Below are positions 26,971 to 36,568 of a DNA stretch of 64,000 nt, piece by piece. Location of the stretch: contig NZ_ABOX02000033.1 of the NCBI RefSeq assembly GCF_000172555.1, forward strand, positions 1 through 64,000, given 5' to 3'. The DNA is from Pedosphaera parvula Ellin514 (lineage in GTDB: Bacteria; Verrucomicrobiota; Verrucomicrobiia; Limisphaerales; Pedosphaeraceae). The notes beneath the pieces were generated by a model that made no database searches, had not been told where the DNA came from, and saw only the letters and a program-made list of their open reading frames with translations. Position 1 is the first letter of the stretch, and every line of letters begins with the position of its first letter. A program made the translations under genes and the position numbers.

Positions 26971-28146
26971 ATGAACGACCAACCCAGCCAACCAAGGGAA
27001 CCCAACAGTCCGGCGCAAATGGCATTGATCATCGCATTTGTTCTTTTCCTCTGGCTGCCAACGTTGAGTATCTTTTTCCATTGGGATCATTCGCGCAAAC
27101 TCAATGAAAAGCGTAAACTGGCCGAATTTCCCGCCTGGCATGCCGGCTCCAACAGGATTAGTAACTTCATCATCGGATTGGATAAATATTATAGCGACCA
27201 CTTCGGCTTTCGCAAGCAACTGATCCTCTTCGAGCACGCCTGGAAACGCCAAATATACAAGGAATCCCCGTTCCCTGATGTTTTGATCGGCAAGTACGAC
27301 TGGCTCTACTATTCCGGAGACCACATGATCGAAAATTGCCAGGGTTCAGATCTGTTCTGTCTACAAGAACTTCATGATTGGCAGTCCTTGTTGGAATGTC
27401 GGCGCGACTGGCTCGCGCGTCAGGGAATTCATTATATCTTCGTGATTCCACCCGACAAACATCGCATCTATCCTGAGTATCTCCCTGAATGGATCGCTCA
27501 CCTCGGTCCCACCTCCAAGTTGGACCAATTCTTTGGCTATATGAAAACCAATTCATCAGTGGAGGTCCTGGATTTGCGTCCGGCACTGATGGAGGCGAAA
27601 CACTCCCGGTTCACTTATTTGCGCAACGACACGCATTGGAATGAATATGGCGCGTTTGTGGGCTATCAAGCTCTTCTTCAAAAGCTCTCCTGCCAGATGC
27701 CCCATTTGAAGCCGCTGTCTCCGGATTGCTTTCAACTCCAATATTCCGATAAACCCGGCGGCGACCTGGCTACAATGCTCGGGCAGGAGCAGACCCTGCA
27801 TGAAAAAGAAGCTGTATCCTTATCGCCCCGGCCTCCGCTTCAGTTACTCCAAATTTCAAATGCTCCAAATCTGCTGGGAAAATATTGGAACCCGGAGAGG
27901 CTGCCGGTCATAACGACCAATCCATCAGCCCGGGGAAACGCCATAGTATTCCGTGACTCGTTCTCGATCGCCTGGATTCCTTACATCGGTCACAACTTCA
28001 ACAAAGTCACCTACCTCTGGCAACGCGAACTTGATCTTCCTTTCATTCAGGCTGAAAAGCCCGACGTGGTCGTGGACGAAATTCTCGAACGGTTCTTTTG
28101 CCGTTCGAACCCACACGAACTGAAATTATCCGAAGGCTGGAGATAG
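26971..28146 (+). CDS. AlgJ/AlgX-like SGNH acetyltransferase
   Basis: The ATG at 26971 gives 391 residues. A TTG at 26962 overlapping the previous stop is an alternative. One N-terminal TM anchor (MALIIAFVLFLWLPTLSIFF) leads to a periplasmic SGNH-type domain: the AlgJ/X-like LIGKYDWLYYSGD, the Asp-His pair in NDTHWNEYG (D220, H222) and the nucleophile Ser in FRDSF (S330). The protein should transfer acetyl from the AlgI-like partner to a secreted polysaccharide. No alginate or cellulose synthase is visible nearby, so the polymer is unknown. Confidence 0.9.
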   Translation: MNDQPSQPREPNSPAQMALIIAFVLFLWLPTLSIFFHWDHSRKLNEKRKLAEFPAWHAGSNRISNFIIGLDKYYSDHFGFRKQLILFEHAWKRQIYKESPFPDVLIGKYDWLYYSGDHMIENCQGSDLFCLQELHDWQSLLECRRDWLARQGIHYIFVIPPDKHRIYPEYLPEWIAHLGPTSKLDQFFGYMKTNSSVEVLDLRPALMEAKHSRFTYLRNDTHWNEYGAFVGYQALLQKLSCQMPHLKPLSPDCFQLQYSDKPGGDLATMLGQEQTLHEKEAVSLSPRPPLQLLQISNAPNLLGKYWNPERLPVITTNPSARGNAIVFRDSFSIAWIPYIGHNFNKVTYLWQRELDLPFIQAEKPDVVVDEILERFFCRSNPHELKLSEGWR

Positions 28147-28189
28147 TTTGGCCGCTTGGTGCCTCTCTCCCAGCGTCGTTCAACGGAGC

Positions 28190-29350
28190 TTAGATCGCAT
28201 AACTGTCCATCGAACTTGCACCGTTCACCTTCCGCACTTGCACATCAATCGGCTGCACGTGGGTAATCACATAGGTTCCGCGATGCATGTCGCGATCCAT
28301 TGGTTGGGTGTTTCCATGAGCATCAGTAGCGCGCGCCATCACGGTATAACGCCCCGGCTGCGACGGTGTGCTCCAATGATACTCCCACAAGCGCCAGGCA
28401 TACCTCACCGGATCGCCCAGCAACTGCGCGGGTTGCCAGCTTTTCGCGCCATCAGTGCTGACCTCCACCTTGACGACGTCTGATTCTCCCGTCCAGGCTG
28501 CTCCGAACATCCGATAGACTGAATCGGCCGGAACCACTTCATGCAAACCTGGCCGCGAAATCTCCGCCTTCACTTCGATTTCACTCACAGGAAACAACTG
28601 GACTGGCATGCCATCCTGTTTGTTCCAATAGGTATAATCTGTCGTTTGGAAATAGCCGCGAAATTCACGGTCGAGCAAGATAATCCGATTCAACCATTTC
28701 ACTGACGCCATGCCATAGTGGCCCGGCACGATTGCGCGCACAGGAAAGCCGTGCGCCGGCGTCAAATCTTCGCCATTCATTTGGTAAGCGAGGATAACTT
28801 CCGGGCTCATCGCCTTGGTCAGCGAGATGCTCCGTGCATAACTGATCTTCCCGGGAGATACAGGTTCCTTTTTGATTTCCCCGCGATCCATTCCTTCCAG
28901 CACCACTTCAACAGCTCCCGCCTTTACCCCTGCTTTCTTTAAAACCTCAGACAGCGGCACACCAGTCCATTCAGTGTTTCCCACCGCGCCCAGTTCCCAC
29001 TGCAATCCACTTACCTTTGGGTTCAAAAAGATTCGACTGTTACCGGCGCATTCCAGCACCATTGTGACCGACCGCGATGGCATCCCGCGCAGTTCTTCAA
29101 GCGTCAGTGACACTGGCTTGTCAACTAATCCCTCCACCTCCAAACGCCAGGTCTGCAAATCCACCTTGGGCACCGGGAAATGACTCCGCACGAAGAACTG
29201 TTCATTGGGCATGATCCAACTGCTAAGCGCAGAGAATGGAAACTCCAAATTCTCCGGTTCCCTGTCGCGCGTGATCAATCCCGTAAATGGCCTCGCATTC
29301 GCATTTGCGTCAGCAAGGGTTCCTTGGTTTGTTGAGGTGCTGGTGCTCAT
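28190..29350 (-). CDS. Sulfite-oxidase-family molybdopterin oxidoreductase
   Basis: The ATG at 29350 gives 386 residues. The molybdopterin domain has NEQFFVRSHFPVP and SVTMVLECAGNSR, with C101 as the Mo-ligand cysteine, then GVPLSEVLKKAGV, HGFPVRAIVPGHYGMASVKWL and a Mo-Co dimerisation domain (AWTGESDVVKVEVSTDGAKSW, WEYHWSTPSQPGRYTVMARATD). There is no signal peptide and no haem domain, so it resembles stand-alone cytoplasmic or plant-like sulfite oxidases. The electron acceptor is unknown. It converges with the AlgJ-like gene and is divergent from the ceramidase-like gene. Confidence 0.9.
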   Translation of the reverse strand: MSTSTSTNQGTLADANANARPFTGLITRDREPENLEFPFSALSSWIMPNEQFFVRSHFPVPKVDLQTWRLEVEGLVDKPVSLTLEELRGMPSRSVTMVLECAGNSRIFLNPKVSGLQWELGAVGNTEWTGVPLSEVLKKAGVKAGAVEVVLEGMDRGEIKKEPVSPGKISYARSISLTKAMSPEVILAYQMNGEDLTPAHGFPVRAIVPGHYGMASVKWLNRIILLDREFRGYFQTTDYTYWNKQDGMPVQLFPVSEIEVKAEISRPGLHEVVPADSVYRMFGAAWTGESDVVKVEVSTDGAKSWQPAQLLGDPVRYAWRLWEYHWSTPSQPGRYTVMARATDAHGNTQPMDRDMHRGTYVITHVQPIDVQVRKVNGASSMDSYAI

Positions 29351-29519
29351 CACTATTTAATTTCAACACACAATAGTACCCAAATTATGCTGCGGTCAAG
29401 CGCTCCAAAATATAAGCAACCTTCATTGTTTGCTTAACAAAGGAGAGCTTTCTTGTGACGGAATTCCAGAATAAACTTGATGCATTCAAAGACCTTATTC
29501 ATCGTCAGGGATATTTTTC

Positions 29520-30947
29520 ATGAAAGCAAAGCTCTTGAGTCCTCAGGGTCTTCCGATACTGCTGCTCCTTTTCACCCTCACCAGCTGTTCGACGAGTCGG
29601 CAAAAGGATGCCGCCTCATCGCAATTACGAGCTGGCATGGCCGAGGTGGATATCACCCCGCCGGTCGGATATCGCATGGCTGGATATTATGATGAGCGTT
29701 TTTCCACCGGAGTTCATGACCCGCTTAAAACCAAGGCCATTGTCCTGCAGCAAGGTAATGAAAAGATTGCCCTGGTTTTTTGCGATCTCGTTGGCGTATC
29801 CCTGCATGTCACCACCAATGCGCGTGCTCTCTCCAGCAAGATTACCGGAATCCCCGTCTCAAATATTGTCGTGGCTGCCACTCACAGCCATACCGGCCCG
29901 TTGTTCGATGACGTTCGCCGAGCTTACTTCCACAAGACAGCTATTGAAAAGTTTGGCAACGATCCCCACGAAAAAATTTACTACCCCGACTTTCTGGCTG
30001 GTTGCATTGCCAAAGTTGTCACGGAGGCAAATGCCAATCTCTCAACTGCGGAGGTGGACGCCGGCATTGCCACTCAGGAGGGCATGCCGTTCAATCGCCG
30101 CTACTACATGAAAAATGGCCGGGTGGCCTTTAATCCCGGCCAACTGAATACCAACATAGTATCTCCCGCCGGGCCGGTTGACCATGATGTCGGAATTCTT
30201 ACGGTCAGGAAAAAGAATAAATCCATCGGTGGCCTCACTGTCTTCGCCATGCATGCCGACACCATTAGTGGCACCGAATTCAGCGCTGATTACCCGTTTT
30301 ATATCCAACAGACCCTTCGCAAAGCTTTCGGTCCTGATTATATCTCTGCTTTTGGAGCCGGCACCTGCGGCGACTTGAACAATATCAATGTCAACGTTAA
30401 GGAACCCTACAAAGGCCACGAGGTCTCTGAAATGCTTGGCACGAAAATCGGCAAAACAGTTCTGAGTGCGCAAAACAACTTGCAACCAATCCATGCCGCT
30501 TTTGCCAGCAGAAGCACGACTCTTATGCTCCCGCTGCAGGAGGTCAATCCCAAGGATTTGGACGAAGCCAAAAAGAATATCGCCCATCTGGCTGATGACA
30601 CCGTCGACTTCTTTGTCAAGGTGCGCGCAGTGAAGGCTCTTGATCTTGAGGCTCGCGGCACCAAAGTCTGGCCCATGGAAATTCAGGTGTTCCGGCTGGA
30701 TGGCGACACTGCGGTCGTGTGTCTTCCGGCGGAAATATTTGTCCAGTTTGGTCTCAACATAAAGAAAGCCTCGCCGTTTAAGAAAACCATTGTCATCTCA
30801 ATCTGCAACGACCGTCCTTGCTACATGCCGACTGAACAAGCATTCAAGGAAGGCAGTTACGAGACGGTCAATTCCCGCCTGAAGCCAGGCAGCGGGGAAG
30901 CGATGGTTGAAACCGCCATCAAACTCCTGAACGAACTGAAGCAATAA
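29520..30947 (+). CDS. Neutral/alkaline ceramidase N-terminal-domain lipoprotein
   Basis: The product is 475 residues with a lipoprotein signal (LPILLLLFTLTSC, Cys at 23). The body has the neutral ceramidase N-terminal fold: LRAGMAEVDITPPVGYRMAGY, a zinc-binding VAATHSHTGP, FAMHADTISGTEFSADYPFYIQQ and GAGTCGDLNNINV. It lacks the C-terminal immunoglobulin-like domain of true ceramidases, so it is the short form that is common in PVC genomes and whose substrate is not established. The next gene, a PVC dehydrogenase, starts 68 bp downstream on the same strand. Confidence 0.88.
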   Translation: MKAKLLSPQGLPILLLLFTLTSCSTSRQKDAASSQLRAGMAEVDITPPVGYRMAGYYDERFSTGVHDPLKTKAIVLQQGNEKIALVFCDLVGVSLHVTTNARALSSKITGIPVSNIVVAATHSHTGPLFDDVRRAYFHKTAIEKFGNDPHEKIYYPDFLAGCIAKVVTEANANLSTAEVDAGIATQEGMPFNRRYYMKNGRVAFNPGQLNTNIVSPAGPVDHDVGILTVRKKNKSIGGLTVFAMHADTISGTEFSADYPFYIQQTLRKAFGPDYISAFGAGTCGDLNNINVNVKEPYKGHEVSEMLGTKIGKTVLSAQNNLQPIHAAFASRSTTLMLPLQEVNPKDLDEAKKNIAHLADDTVDFFVKVRAVKALDLEARGTKVWPMEIQVFRLDGDTAVVCLPAEIFVQFGLNIKKASPFKKTIVISICNDRPCYMPTEQAFKEGSYETVNSRLKPGSGEAMVETAIKLLNELKQ

Positions 30948-31015
30948 TGGATTACTTTCATCCGAGAGATGCCTGGAAGGTGTTAACAAAGAAAATCTTT
31001 TAGCTGGTACTGACC

Positions 31016-33928
31016 ATGAAAAAAACTGTCCTCTTCACCGCCTCATTGCTCACGGCAGTCCTCGTTCACGCTGTAACGGATGGGCCGCTTACACCCGAAC
31101 AAGCCATCGCCTCGTTCCGACTCGATCCCGGTCTGAAAATAGAATGTGTCGCCCAGGAACCGATGGTCGTTAGCCCCGTTGCTGCCGCATGGGATGAAAA
31201 AGGCCGGATGTATGTGGTGGAAGATCGCGGTTATCCCGTCGGTCCCGGCAAGGGCAAGAAGCCCGTTGGCCAGGTGGTTCTCCTCGAAAGCACTCACCAC
31301 GACGGCCATTATGATAAACGCACGGTCTTTGCGGATGGACTCACCTTTCCCAATGGCGTCATGTGTTGGAAGGGCGGCGTTTATGTCACCTGTGCTCCCT
31401 ATCTTTATTATTTTAAGGACACCGATGGCGATGGCGTGGCGGATGTGAAACAAATTGTCTTCAAAGGTTTTCAAGACCTTTCCACCACGCAATTGCGTGT
31501 GAGCCATCCCATTCTAAATGTCGATGGTTGGGTTTATCTCACTTCGGGTTTAACCAGCGCCAAGGTTTCCTCACCTATTTACACCAATCATCCAGTCGTA
31601 TTCTGCAATCGCACCGATTTTCGTTTCAAACCTGACACCGACCAGTTTGAACCCACCGCCGGTACTGCGCAATTTGGCGAAACGTTCGATAGTTTTGGCC
31701 ACAAGTTCATTTGCTCGAATCGCAATCATAATCAAGCGGTAATGATGCAGTTGAAGTATCTCAATCGAAACACAAACGCCGCTCTTGCTGATATCGTGGA
31801 GGATATTCCTGATCACGGCGCAGCCTCCAAACTTTATCCTCTCAGCGACAACATCACGACCAGTGCCTTGCACACAGGCTTTTTTACCTCGGCGTGCGGC
31901 ATTAATTATTATCGTGGCACCGCATTGCCGGACGATTACAAGGACAATTCGTTTACCTGCGAACCCGCTGGCAATCTGGTGCACCGCGATGTCATCTCTC
32001 CCACGAATACCAGCTTCGTCGCCAAACGCGCGCAGGATGGTGTCGATTTCCTCGCCTCGCCTGACAATTGGTTTCGTCCGGTCAATCTCGCTACCGGGCC
32101 GGACGGTGCGCTTTACGTCTGCGACATGTATCGCAAGACCATTGAACATCCGGAATACCTCCCGGAAGCCACGCGTAAAATCACCGACTTTGAAAGCGGC
32201 AAGGATAAAGGTCGCATCTACCGCATCACAGCTGCGAGCTACAAGGTTCAGACTAAACAGTTTGATGTTTCGACCTCGAAGGAGCTCTGCGAGCTATTAA
32301 ATAGCCCGGATGCATGGTGGCGCACCACGGCCCAGCGTCTTCTATTGGAACGGCAGGACAAGTCTGTTGCATCCACGTTAAAGAAGATGGTCAAGAGCGG
32401 AAAAATTCCCGAAGCCCGTGTATTGGCTCTCCGGTTGTTGGAGTGCTTGAACTCCTTGGAGGATCAACAAATTCTTACTGCGCTTTCCGACAAAAATGTC
32501 TCGGTCCGCGAAAATGCCATGCAAGTTGCCGAGCCACGTCTGTCGCAATCTTCAAGGCTGACCGAGCGGCTCCTGGCCATGGCCAATGACTCCGATGCAC
32601 GCGTCCGTTTCCAATGCGCCCTATCCCTTGGTGAACTGCATGATGCCAAAATCATTCCCGCCCTCGCGAAAATTCTTGATCAAAACAACGACGATAAATG
32701 GACCCGTGAAGCGGTTTTAAGCGCTGTCGACAACCACGCAGACGTATTGCTGAAAACCCTGCTCGCCGGAAAAAATAAGGATGCCGCCGGAATGTCCGCC
32801 ATGTTGGTTGAACTCTGCCGCATTCTTGGAACGAGTGAAACGCCTGACAAACTGGCTTCGTTGCTAAACCAGGTTACTGCATCCAACTCGGATGCGGATG
32901 CTGCCTGGCAACAAGCCGCTGTCACCGGTATTGCCGAAGGCATCCGGGTTCGTGGTCTGGTCGGTAAGGATCAATCCCCGCTCCTCAGCCTTACCAGCGG
33001 TGATTCTACAGAGGCCAAACTTACCCGCGTTCGTGTTGAAGAACTTGTGCAACGCGCAGTCAGCTCAGTCAAAGATGCCAACGCCTCCTTAAGCCAGCGC
33101 CTGGCTGCGGTTGGTTTGCTTGCTCAATCTGAGTTCTCGGTCAGTGGGAAAACTCTGCAAAGCCTTATTGATCCGCAACAACCCGCGGAGCTTCAAGTTG
33201 CTGCCGTCCGCGCCTTGGGTCGGATGCCGGATGCAGACGCCGGTACGGTTCTGGTCAGGAAGGATCGTTGGAGCAGTTATAGCCCTCCGGTTCGGGATGC
33301 CGCTCTCACCTCGATCATGGCCAAACCCCGGCTTATCCAAACCATGCTTATCGCCATCGAATCCGGCGACGTCCCGGCATGGACAGTCAATGAAGACCGC
33401 CGAACCCAGTTAATGCATAACAAGGATGAATCCATCGCCAAACGCGCGAGCGCCATCTTCAAAGATATGCAAGCTGGTGACCGTATGAAGGTGTATGAAG
33501 AATATAAATCCGTCCTGGCCTTCAAACCTGATTCGAAGAACGGCCATGCCATTTTCACAAAAACCTGCACTGGCTGCCACGTGGTGTCGGGCGAAGGCAA
33601 GACCGTCGGACCGGATCTCACCGGCATACGCAATCAGCCCAGCGACGTTCTCCTCCTCCACATCATCGTACCCGAATACGAGATCATGCCCACTTACACC
33701 TGCTATAATGTAGAGACGAAGGATGGGCGTTCTCTAACTGGACTCCTGGCTGCAGAATCAGCTTCAAACATCACGCTCAGACAGGCTTTGGGGCACGAGG
33801 AAATCATTCCCCGCTCGAACATTGCTTCCATGTCCGCCAGCAGCCTCTCGCTCATGCCTGATGAATTGGAGAAGACTATGAGCAAACAGGACATGGCCGA
33901 TCTGGTCGGGTTCTTGAAGGGAATGTAG
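31016..33928 (+). CDS. PVC-type secreted dehydrogenase with HEAT repeats and C-terminal haem c
   Basis: The product is 970 residues with a signal peptide (MKKTVLFTASLLTAVLVHAV). Residues about 30-410 are the dehydrogenase propeller (VSPVAAAWDEKGRMYVVEDRGYP, FPNGVMCWKGGVYVTCAPYLYYFKDTDGDG, NLATGPDGALYVCDMYRKTIEHPEYLP). Residues about 420-800 are HEAT repeats. The C-terminal haem site is CTGCH (C851, C854, H855), followed by TVGPDLTGIRNQP and the tail SLSLMPDELEKTMSKQDMADLVGFLKGM. It is the second cytochrome-type paralogue of the window and the partner of the ceramidase-like gene. Confidence 0.92.
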   Translation: MKKTVLFTASLLTAVLVHAVTDGPLTPEQAIASFRLDPGLKIECVAQEPMVVSPVAAAWDEKGRMYVVEDRGYPVGPGKGKKPVGQVVLLESTHHDGHYDKRTVFADGLTFPNGVMCWKGGVYVTCAPYLYYFKDTDGDGVADVKQIVFKGFQDLSTTQLRVSHPILNVDGWVYLTSGLTSAKVSSPIYTNHPVVFCNRTDFRFKPDTDQFEPTAGTAQFGETFDSFGHKFICSNRNHNQAVMMQLKYLNRNTNAALADIVEDIPDHGAASKLYPLSDNITTSALHTGFFTSACGINYYRGTALPDDYKDNSFTCEPAGNLVHRDVISPTNTSFVAKRAQDGVDFLASPDNWFRPVNLATGPDGALYVCDMYRKTIEHPEYLPEATRKITDFESGKDKGRIYRITAASYKVQTKQFDVSTSKELCELLNSPDAWWRTTAQRLLLERQDKSVASTLKKMVKSGKIPEARVLALRLLECLNSLEDQQILTALSDKNVSVRENAMQVAEPRLSQSSRLTERLLAMANDSDARVRFQCALSLGELHDAKIIPALAKILDQNNDDKWTREAVLSAVDNHADVLLKTLLAGKNKDAAGMSAMLVELCRILGTSETPDKLASLLNQVTASNSDADAAWQQAAVTGIAEGIRVRGLVGKDQSPLLSLTSGDSTEAKLTRVRVEELVQRAVSSVKDANASLSQRLAAVGLLAQSEFSVSGKTLQSLIDPQQPAELQVAAVRALGRMPDADAGTVLVRKDRWSSYSPPVRDAALTSIMAKPRLIQTMLIAIESGDVPAWTVNEDRRTQLMHNKDESIAKRASAIFKDMQAGDRMKVYEEYKSVLAFKPDSKNGHAIFTKTCTGCHVVSGEGKTVGPDLTGIRNQPSDVLLLHIIVPEYEIMPTYTCYNVETKDGRSLTGLLAAESASNITLRQALGHEEIIPRSNIASMSASSLSLMPDELEKTMSKQDMADLVGFLKGM

Positions 33929-34134
33929 AATTTATGTTCTGGTTTTGTTCCTATTCCAGCCGGATTAAATTCCCTGCACGATGGTCATCAGTCTTGTAAC
34001 GAAGTCGCTCAAGCGCTAATCTGCTCGCCATCGAAAATAGCACCAATCAATCCATCCTGGAAACAAAGCCGAAACCAGAGGTTCGGCAATCGACTTCAGG
34101 ACTGCTTCCTACGCTAGGTCTTTTCACCACGATT

Positions 34135-35541
34135 ATGATGGTGGTCGGCGGCGTCATCGGCTCCGGCATTTTCCGTAAAGCAGGGGTCATGGCCGGCGAG
34201 GTCGGCTCACCTACTCTGCTCCTGGCCGTCTGGTTGATCGCGGGCACCATTACACTCTTTGGCGCGCTGACAAATTCCGAAGTTGCCGGCATGATCCCGG
34301 AAACCGGTGGGCAATACGTTTACTTCGACCGCATGTTTGGCCCTTTTGTAGCTTATCTTTACGGCTGGGCTGTCTTTGCGGTAATTCAAACCGGCTCCAT
34401 CGCAGCCGTGGCCTATGTCTTTGCGGAGTATTCCACTCAATTCATCAAGTTGCCCGAGTTTAACAGTTCGATAGCCGCACTCGGGTTTCATGTCCCGTTC
34501 ATCGGAGACGTCCTGCCACTGAAAGACATTGGCACCAAGGGAGTCGCCGCGATTCTTGTGATTGGATTGACAGCAGTAAACTACGTCGGCGTTAAGTTTG
34601 GCGGTCTGGTTCAAAATATCTTCACGATCGCCAAGGTAATTGCCATGGCTCTGCTTTTTCTGGGCGCATTCCTTCTCCCCACCGGTGGCTCGATCTCGAA
34701 TCTTACGAACAGCAGCTCAGTCATCCATCCGACCGGACTGGCGCTTTTCCTCGCCTTGGCTGCCGCCATGCAAGGTGCGTTTTGGGCCTACGATGGCTGG
34801 AACAAATTGACCTACATCGCGGGCGAAATTAAGGAACCTCAAAGGAACGTCCCACGAGGGCTTATCATAGGCATGCTCATTGTTACCGGAATTTACATGC
34901 TAATAAACCTCGCATACTCCTACGTTTTACCTGTCGACGTGATGGCCGGCTCCAAACTGGTGGCCGCTGACGTGGCAGAAAAATGTTTCAAAGGCGGTGG
35001 GCGCTGGATCGCCGCAGCCGTGATGGTTTCGACCTTTGGCACCACCAACTCCATCATTCTCGCCAGCGCCCGTGTTTACTTTTCAATGTCCCGCCGCAAC
35101 GTCTTCCCCCAACTCCTGGGCGTCGCACATCCTAAATTTCATACACCCGCCGCCTCGTTGGTTGTTCAAGGTATCTGGAGCGTCCTGCTGCTTTTCAGCG
35201 GCACATTCGATACACTTACCGACACTTTGATTTTTGTAAGTTGGATTTTTTACGCGCTAAGTGCCTATGGTGTTTTCGTCCTCCGTCGCAAAGAACCCGG
35301 CACCCCGCGTCCATATCGAGTGCCTGGGTATCCTTTTATACCTTGGATTTTTATCGCCTTCTCCGCCCTTTATTTGGTGCTGACGGTTTACAACGATTTG
35401 GTTGGCTATCGCGAGGCTGTTGCTGCCGGGAAACCGGCCATTATCAACTCGGCTTTTGGCGTAGCCTTGGTTCTCGTCGGCACTCCGATTTACTGGTTTT
35501 ATCGGAGAAAAAGTTATTCTTCGAAATCCGGTCCGCCTTGA
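34135..35541 (+). CDS. APC-family amino acid permease; true start probably further upstream
   Basis: The ATG at 34135 gives 468 residues with about 12 TM helices. The APC signature is present (MMVVGGVIGSGIFRKAGVMAGEVGSP), as are GMIPETGGQYVYFDRMFG and AFWAYDGWNKLTYIAGEIKEPQRNVPRG, which is closest to LAT/SteT-like exchangers. The family helix normally begins before this Met. In the same frame, upstream codons back to a TAA at 33997 read ...SGLLPTLGLFTTI, which fits the family, yet they contain no ATG, GTG or TTG. A CTG at 34021 or a sequence error could supply the start. It converges with the OB-fold gene. Confidence 0.9.
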   Translation: MMVVGGVIGSGIFRKAGVMAGEVGSPTLLLAVWLIAGTITLFGALTNSEVAGMIPETGGQYVYFDRMFGPFVAYLYGWAVFAVIQTGSIAAVAYVFAEYSTQFIKLPEFNSSIAALGFHVPFIGDVLPLKDIGTKGVAAILVIGLTAVNYVGVKFGGLVQNIFTIAKVIAMALLFLGAFLLPTGGSISNLTNSSSVIHPTGLALFLALAAAMQGAFWAYDGWNKLTYIAGEIKEPQRNVPRGLIIGMLIVTGIYMLINLAYSYVLPVDVMAGSKLVAADVAEKCFKGGGRWIAAAVMVSTFGTTNSIILASARVYFSMSRRNVFPQLLGVAHPKFHTPAASLVVQGIWSVLLLFSGTFDTLTDTLIFVSWIFYALSAYGVFVLRRKEPGTPRPYRVPGYPFIPWIFIAFSALYLVLTVYNDLVGYREAVAAGKPAIINSAFGVALVLVGTPIYWFYRRKSYSSKSGPP

Positions 35542-35594
35542 TTCAGGAACAGACCTGCGGCTAAATCCCTCAAATGAAGGAAGCCGGTTCTGAC

Positions 35595-36152
35595 TCAATC
35601 CTTCTTGTCTGCTTTCTTCTCTTCTGATTCGACCAACTTGATCTGGTCCACGTTCGTCAGAATGATTTCTGGTCTCCCTTGAAAATCAATCAGCTTTCCA
35701 GCAACCAGCACATCTTTGCCCACCAGGGTTTTCAGGTCTGGGAATTTCGAAAAGTTTTCGTTTCGAACCACCGCAGTCATTGCGGTCTTATACTGCGGAT
35801 CAAAATTCAGAATTGCCATGGCATTTCCTTTTGGTTCGTACACCCCACTCACTGTCCCTTTGAAGCCACTCGCCTTATCAGCCTGCTTGAGAGCTGCCTC
35901 GAGCTCATGCGCATCCAGGGCAGATTTGTAAGCCTCGTCCGTTTTGGAAATCTTGCCAAAGGTTGCGGTTTTTGAAGCGGATTCGCTTTGCGACTGCCTG
36001 GCAGTTTTCCTGCCCTCACCGGAATCCGGTTTGGCCACGGTTGCTCCCGATTTCTCAGCCTTTGCTGCGGGTTTGTCGTCTTCTGCTTTTGCCGTGATTG
36101 AAATCATTGTGAAAGATGCAACCGCCAGTGCGAGGAGTTTATTTTTGAGCAT
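35595..36152 (-). CDS. Periplasmic OB-fold-like protein
   Basis: The product is 185 residues with a signal peptide (MLKNKLLALAVASFTMISITAKA). A low-complexity charged linker spans about 25-65. The C-terminal domain (about 95-175) has an OB-type beta pattern: FKGTVSGVYEPKGNAMAILNF, LKTLVGKDVLVAGKLIDFQGRPEIILTN. This resembles DNA-binding-type OB domains found in exported proteins of this phylum. The tail is Lys/Asp-rich. The ligand is unknown. Confidence 0.7.
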   Translation of the reverse strand: MLKNKLLALAVASFTMISITAKAEDDKPAAKAEKSGATVAKPDSGEGRKTARQSQSESASKTATFGKISKTDEAYKSALDAHELEAALKQADKASGFKGTVSGVYEPKGNAMAILNFDPQYKTAMTAVVRNENFSKFPDLKTLVGKDVLVAGKLIDFQGRPEIILTNVDQIKLVESEEKKADKKD

Positions 36153-36332
36153 AGGTTGTTAGTTTTGCCCTTCTTTACTCCCATGGACGAAACGTTGCAA
36201 GCGGGAATGACCTTCCGGGCTGGATGACTTTCCCCATCATGGTGGAGTCAAATCCCCATGGCATCGCCTTCCTTCCGGTGCGAACTGTATGAAAGCTTGA
36301 AATGGTTCGAGAACAGCGGAGAAGTTTTGAGA

Positions 36333-36539
36333 GTGAAATTCATGTGGGTTGCGCTCAGCACGGCGGTCCTTTTGGCCGCGTGCAAAAAGGAGGGTCCACC
36401 GGAGAAGAACTTCGGCAGCGGCGACAACCCGGTGGTAACTGACTCCACCAATGTGGCTCCTGGCCCGGCTCCAGGACACAGTAAATCCAACGAAGTAACA
36501 GCCCCTTCTTCGCATCAGGCTGACCAACTACCCAAGTGA
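36333..36539 (+). CDS. Small lipoprotein
   Basis: The GTG at 36333 has GGAGAAG (36318-36324) eight bases upstream and gives a 68-residue product: VKFMWVALSTAVLLAAC, a lipoprotein signal with Cys at 17, then a polar Pro/Ser-rich tail. An ATG three codons later is the alternative start. The frame is open to 36258 but not protein-like there. It lies 29 bp before the glycine-rich stress-type gene and may be cotranscribed with it. Confidence 0.6.
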   Translation: MKFMWVALSTAVLLAACKKEGPPEKNFGSGDNPVVTDSTNVAPGPAPGHSKSNEVTAPSSHQADQLPK

Positions 36540-36568
36540 CTGGACCAATCAAAGAAAGCGAAAACAAT

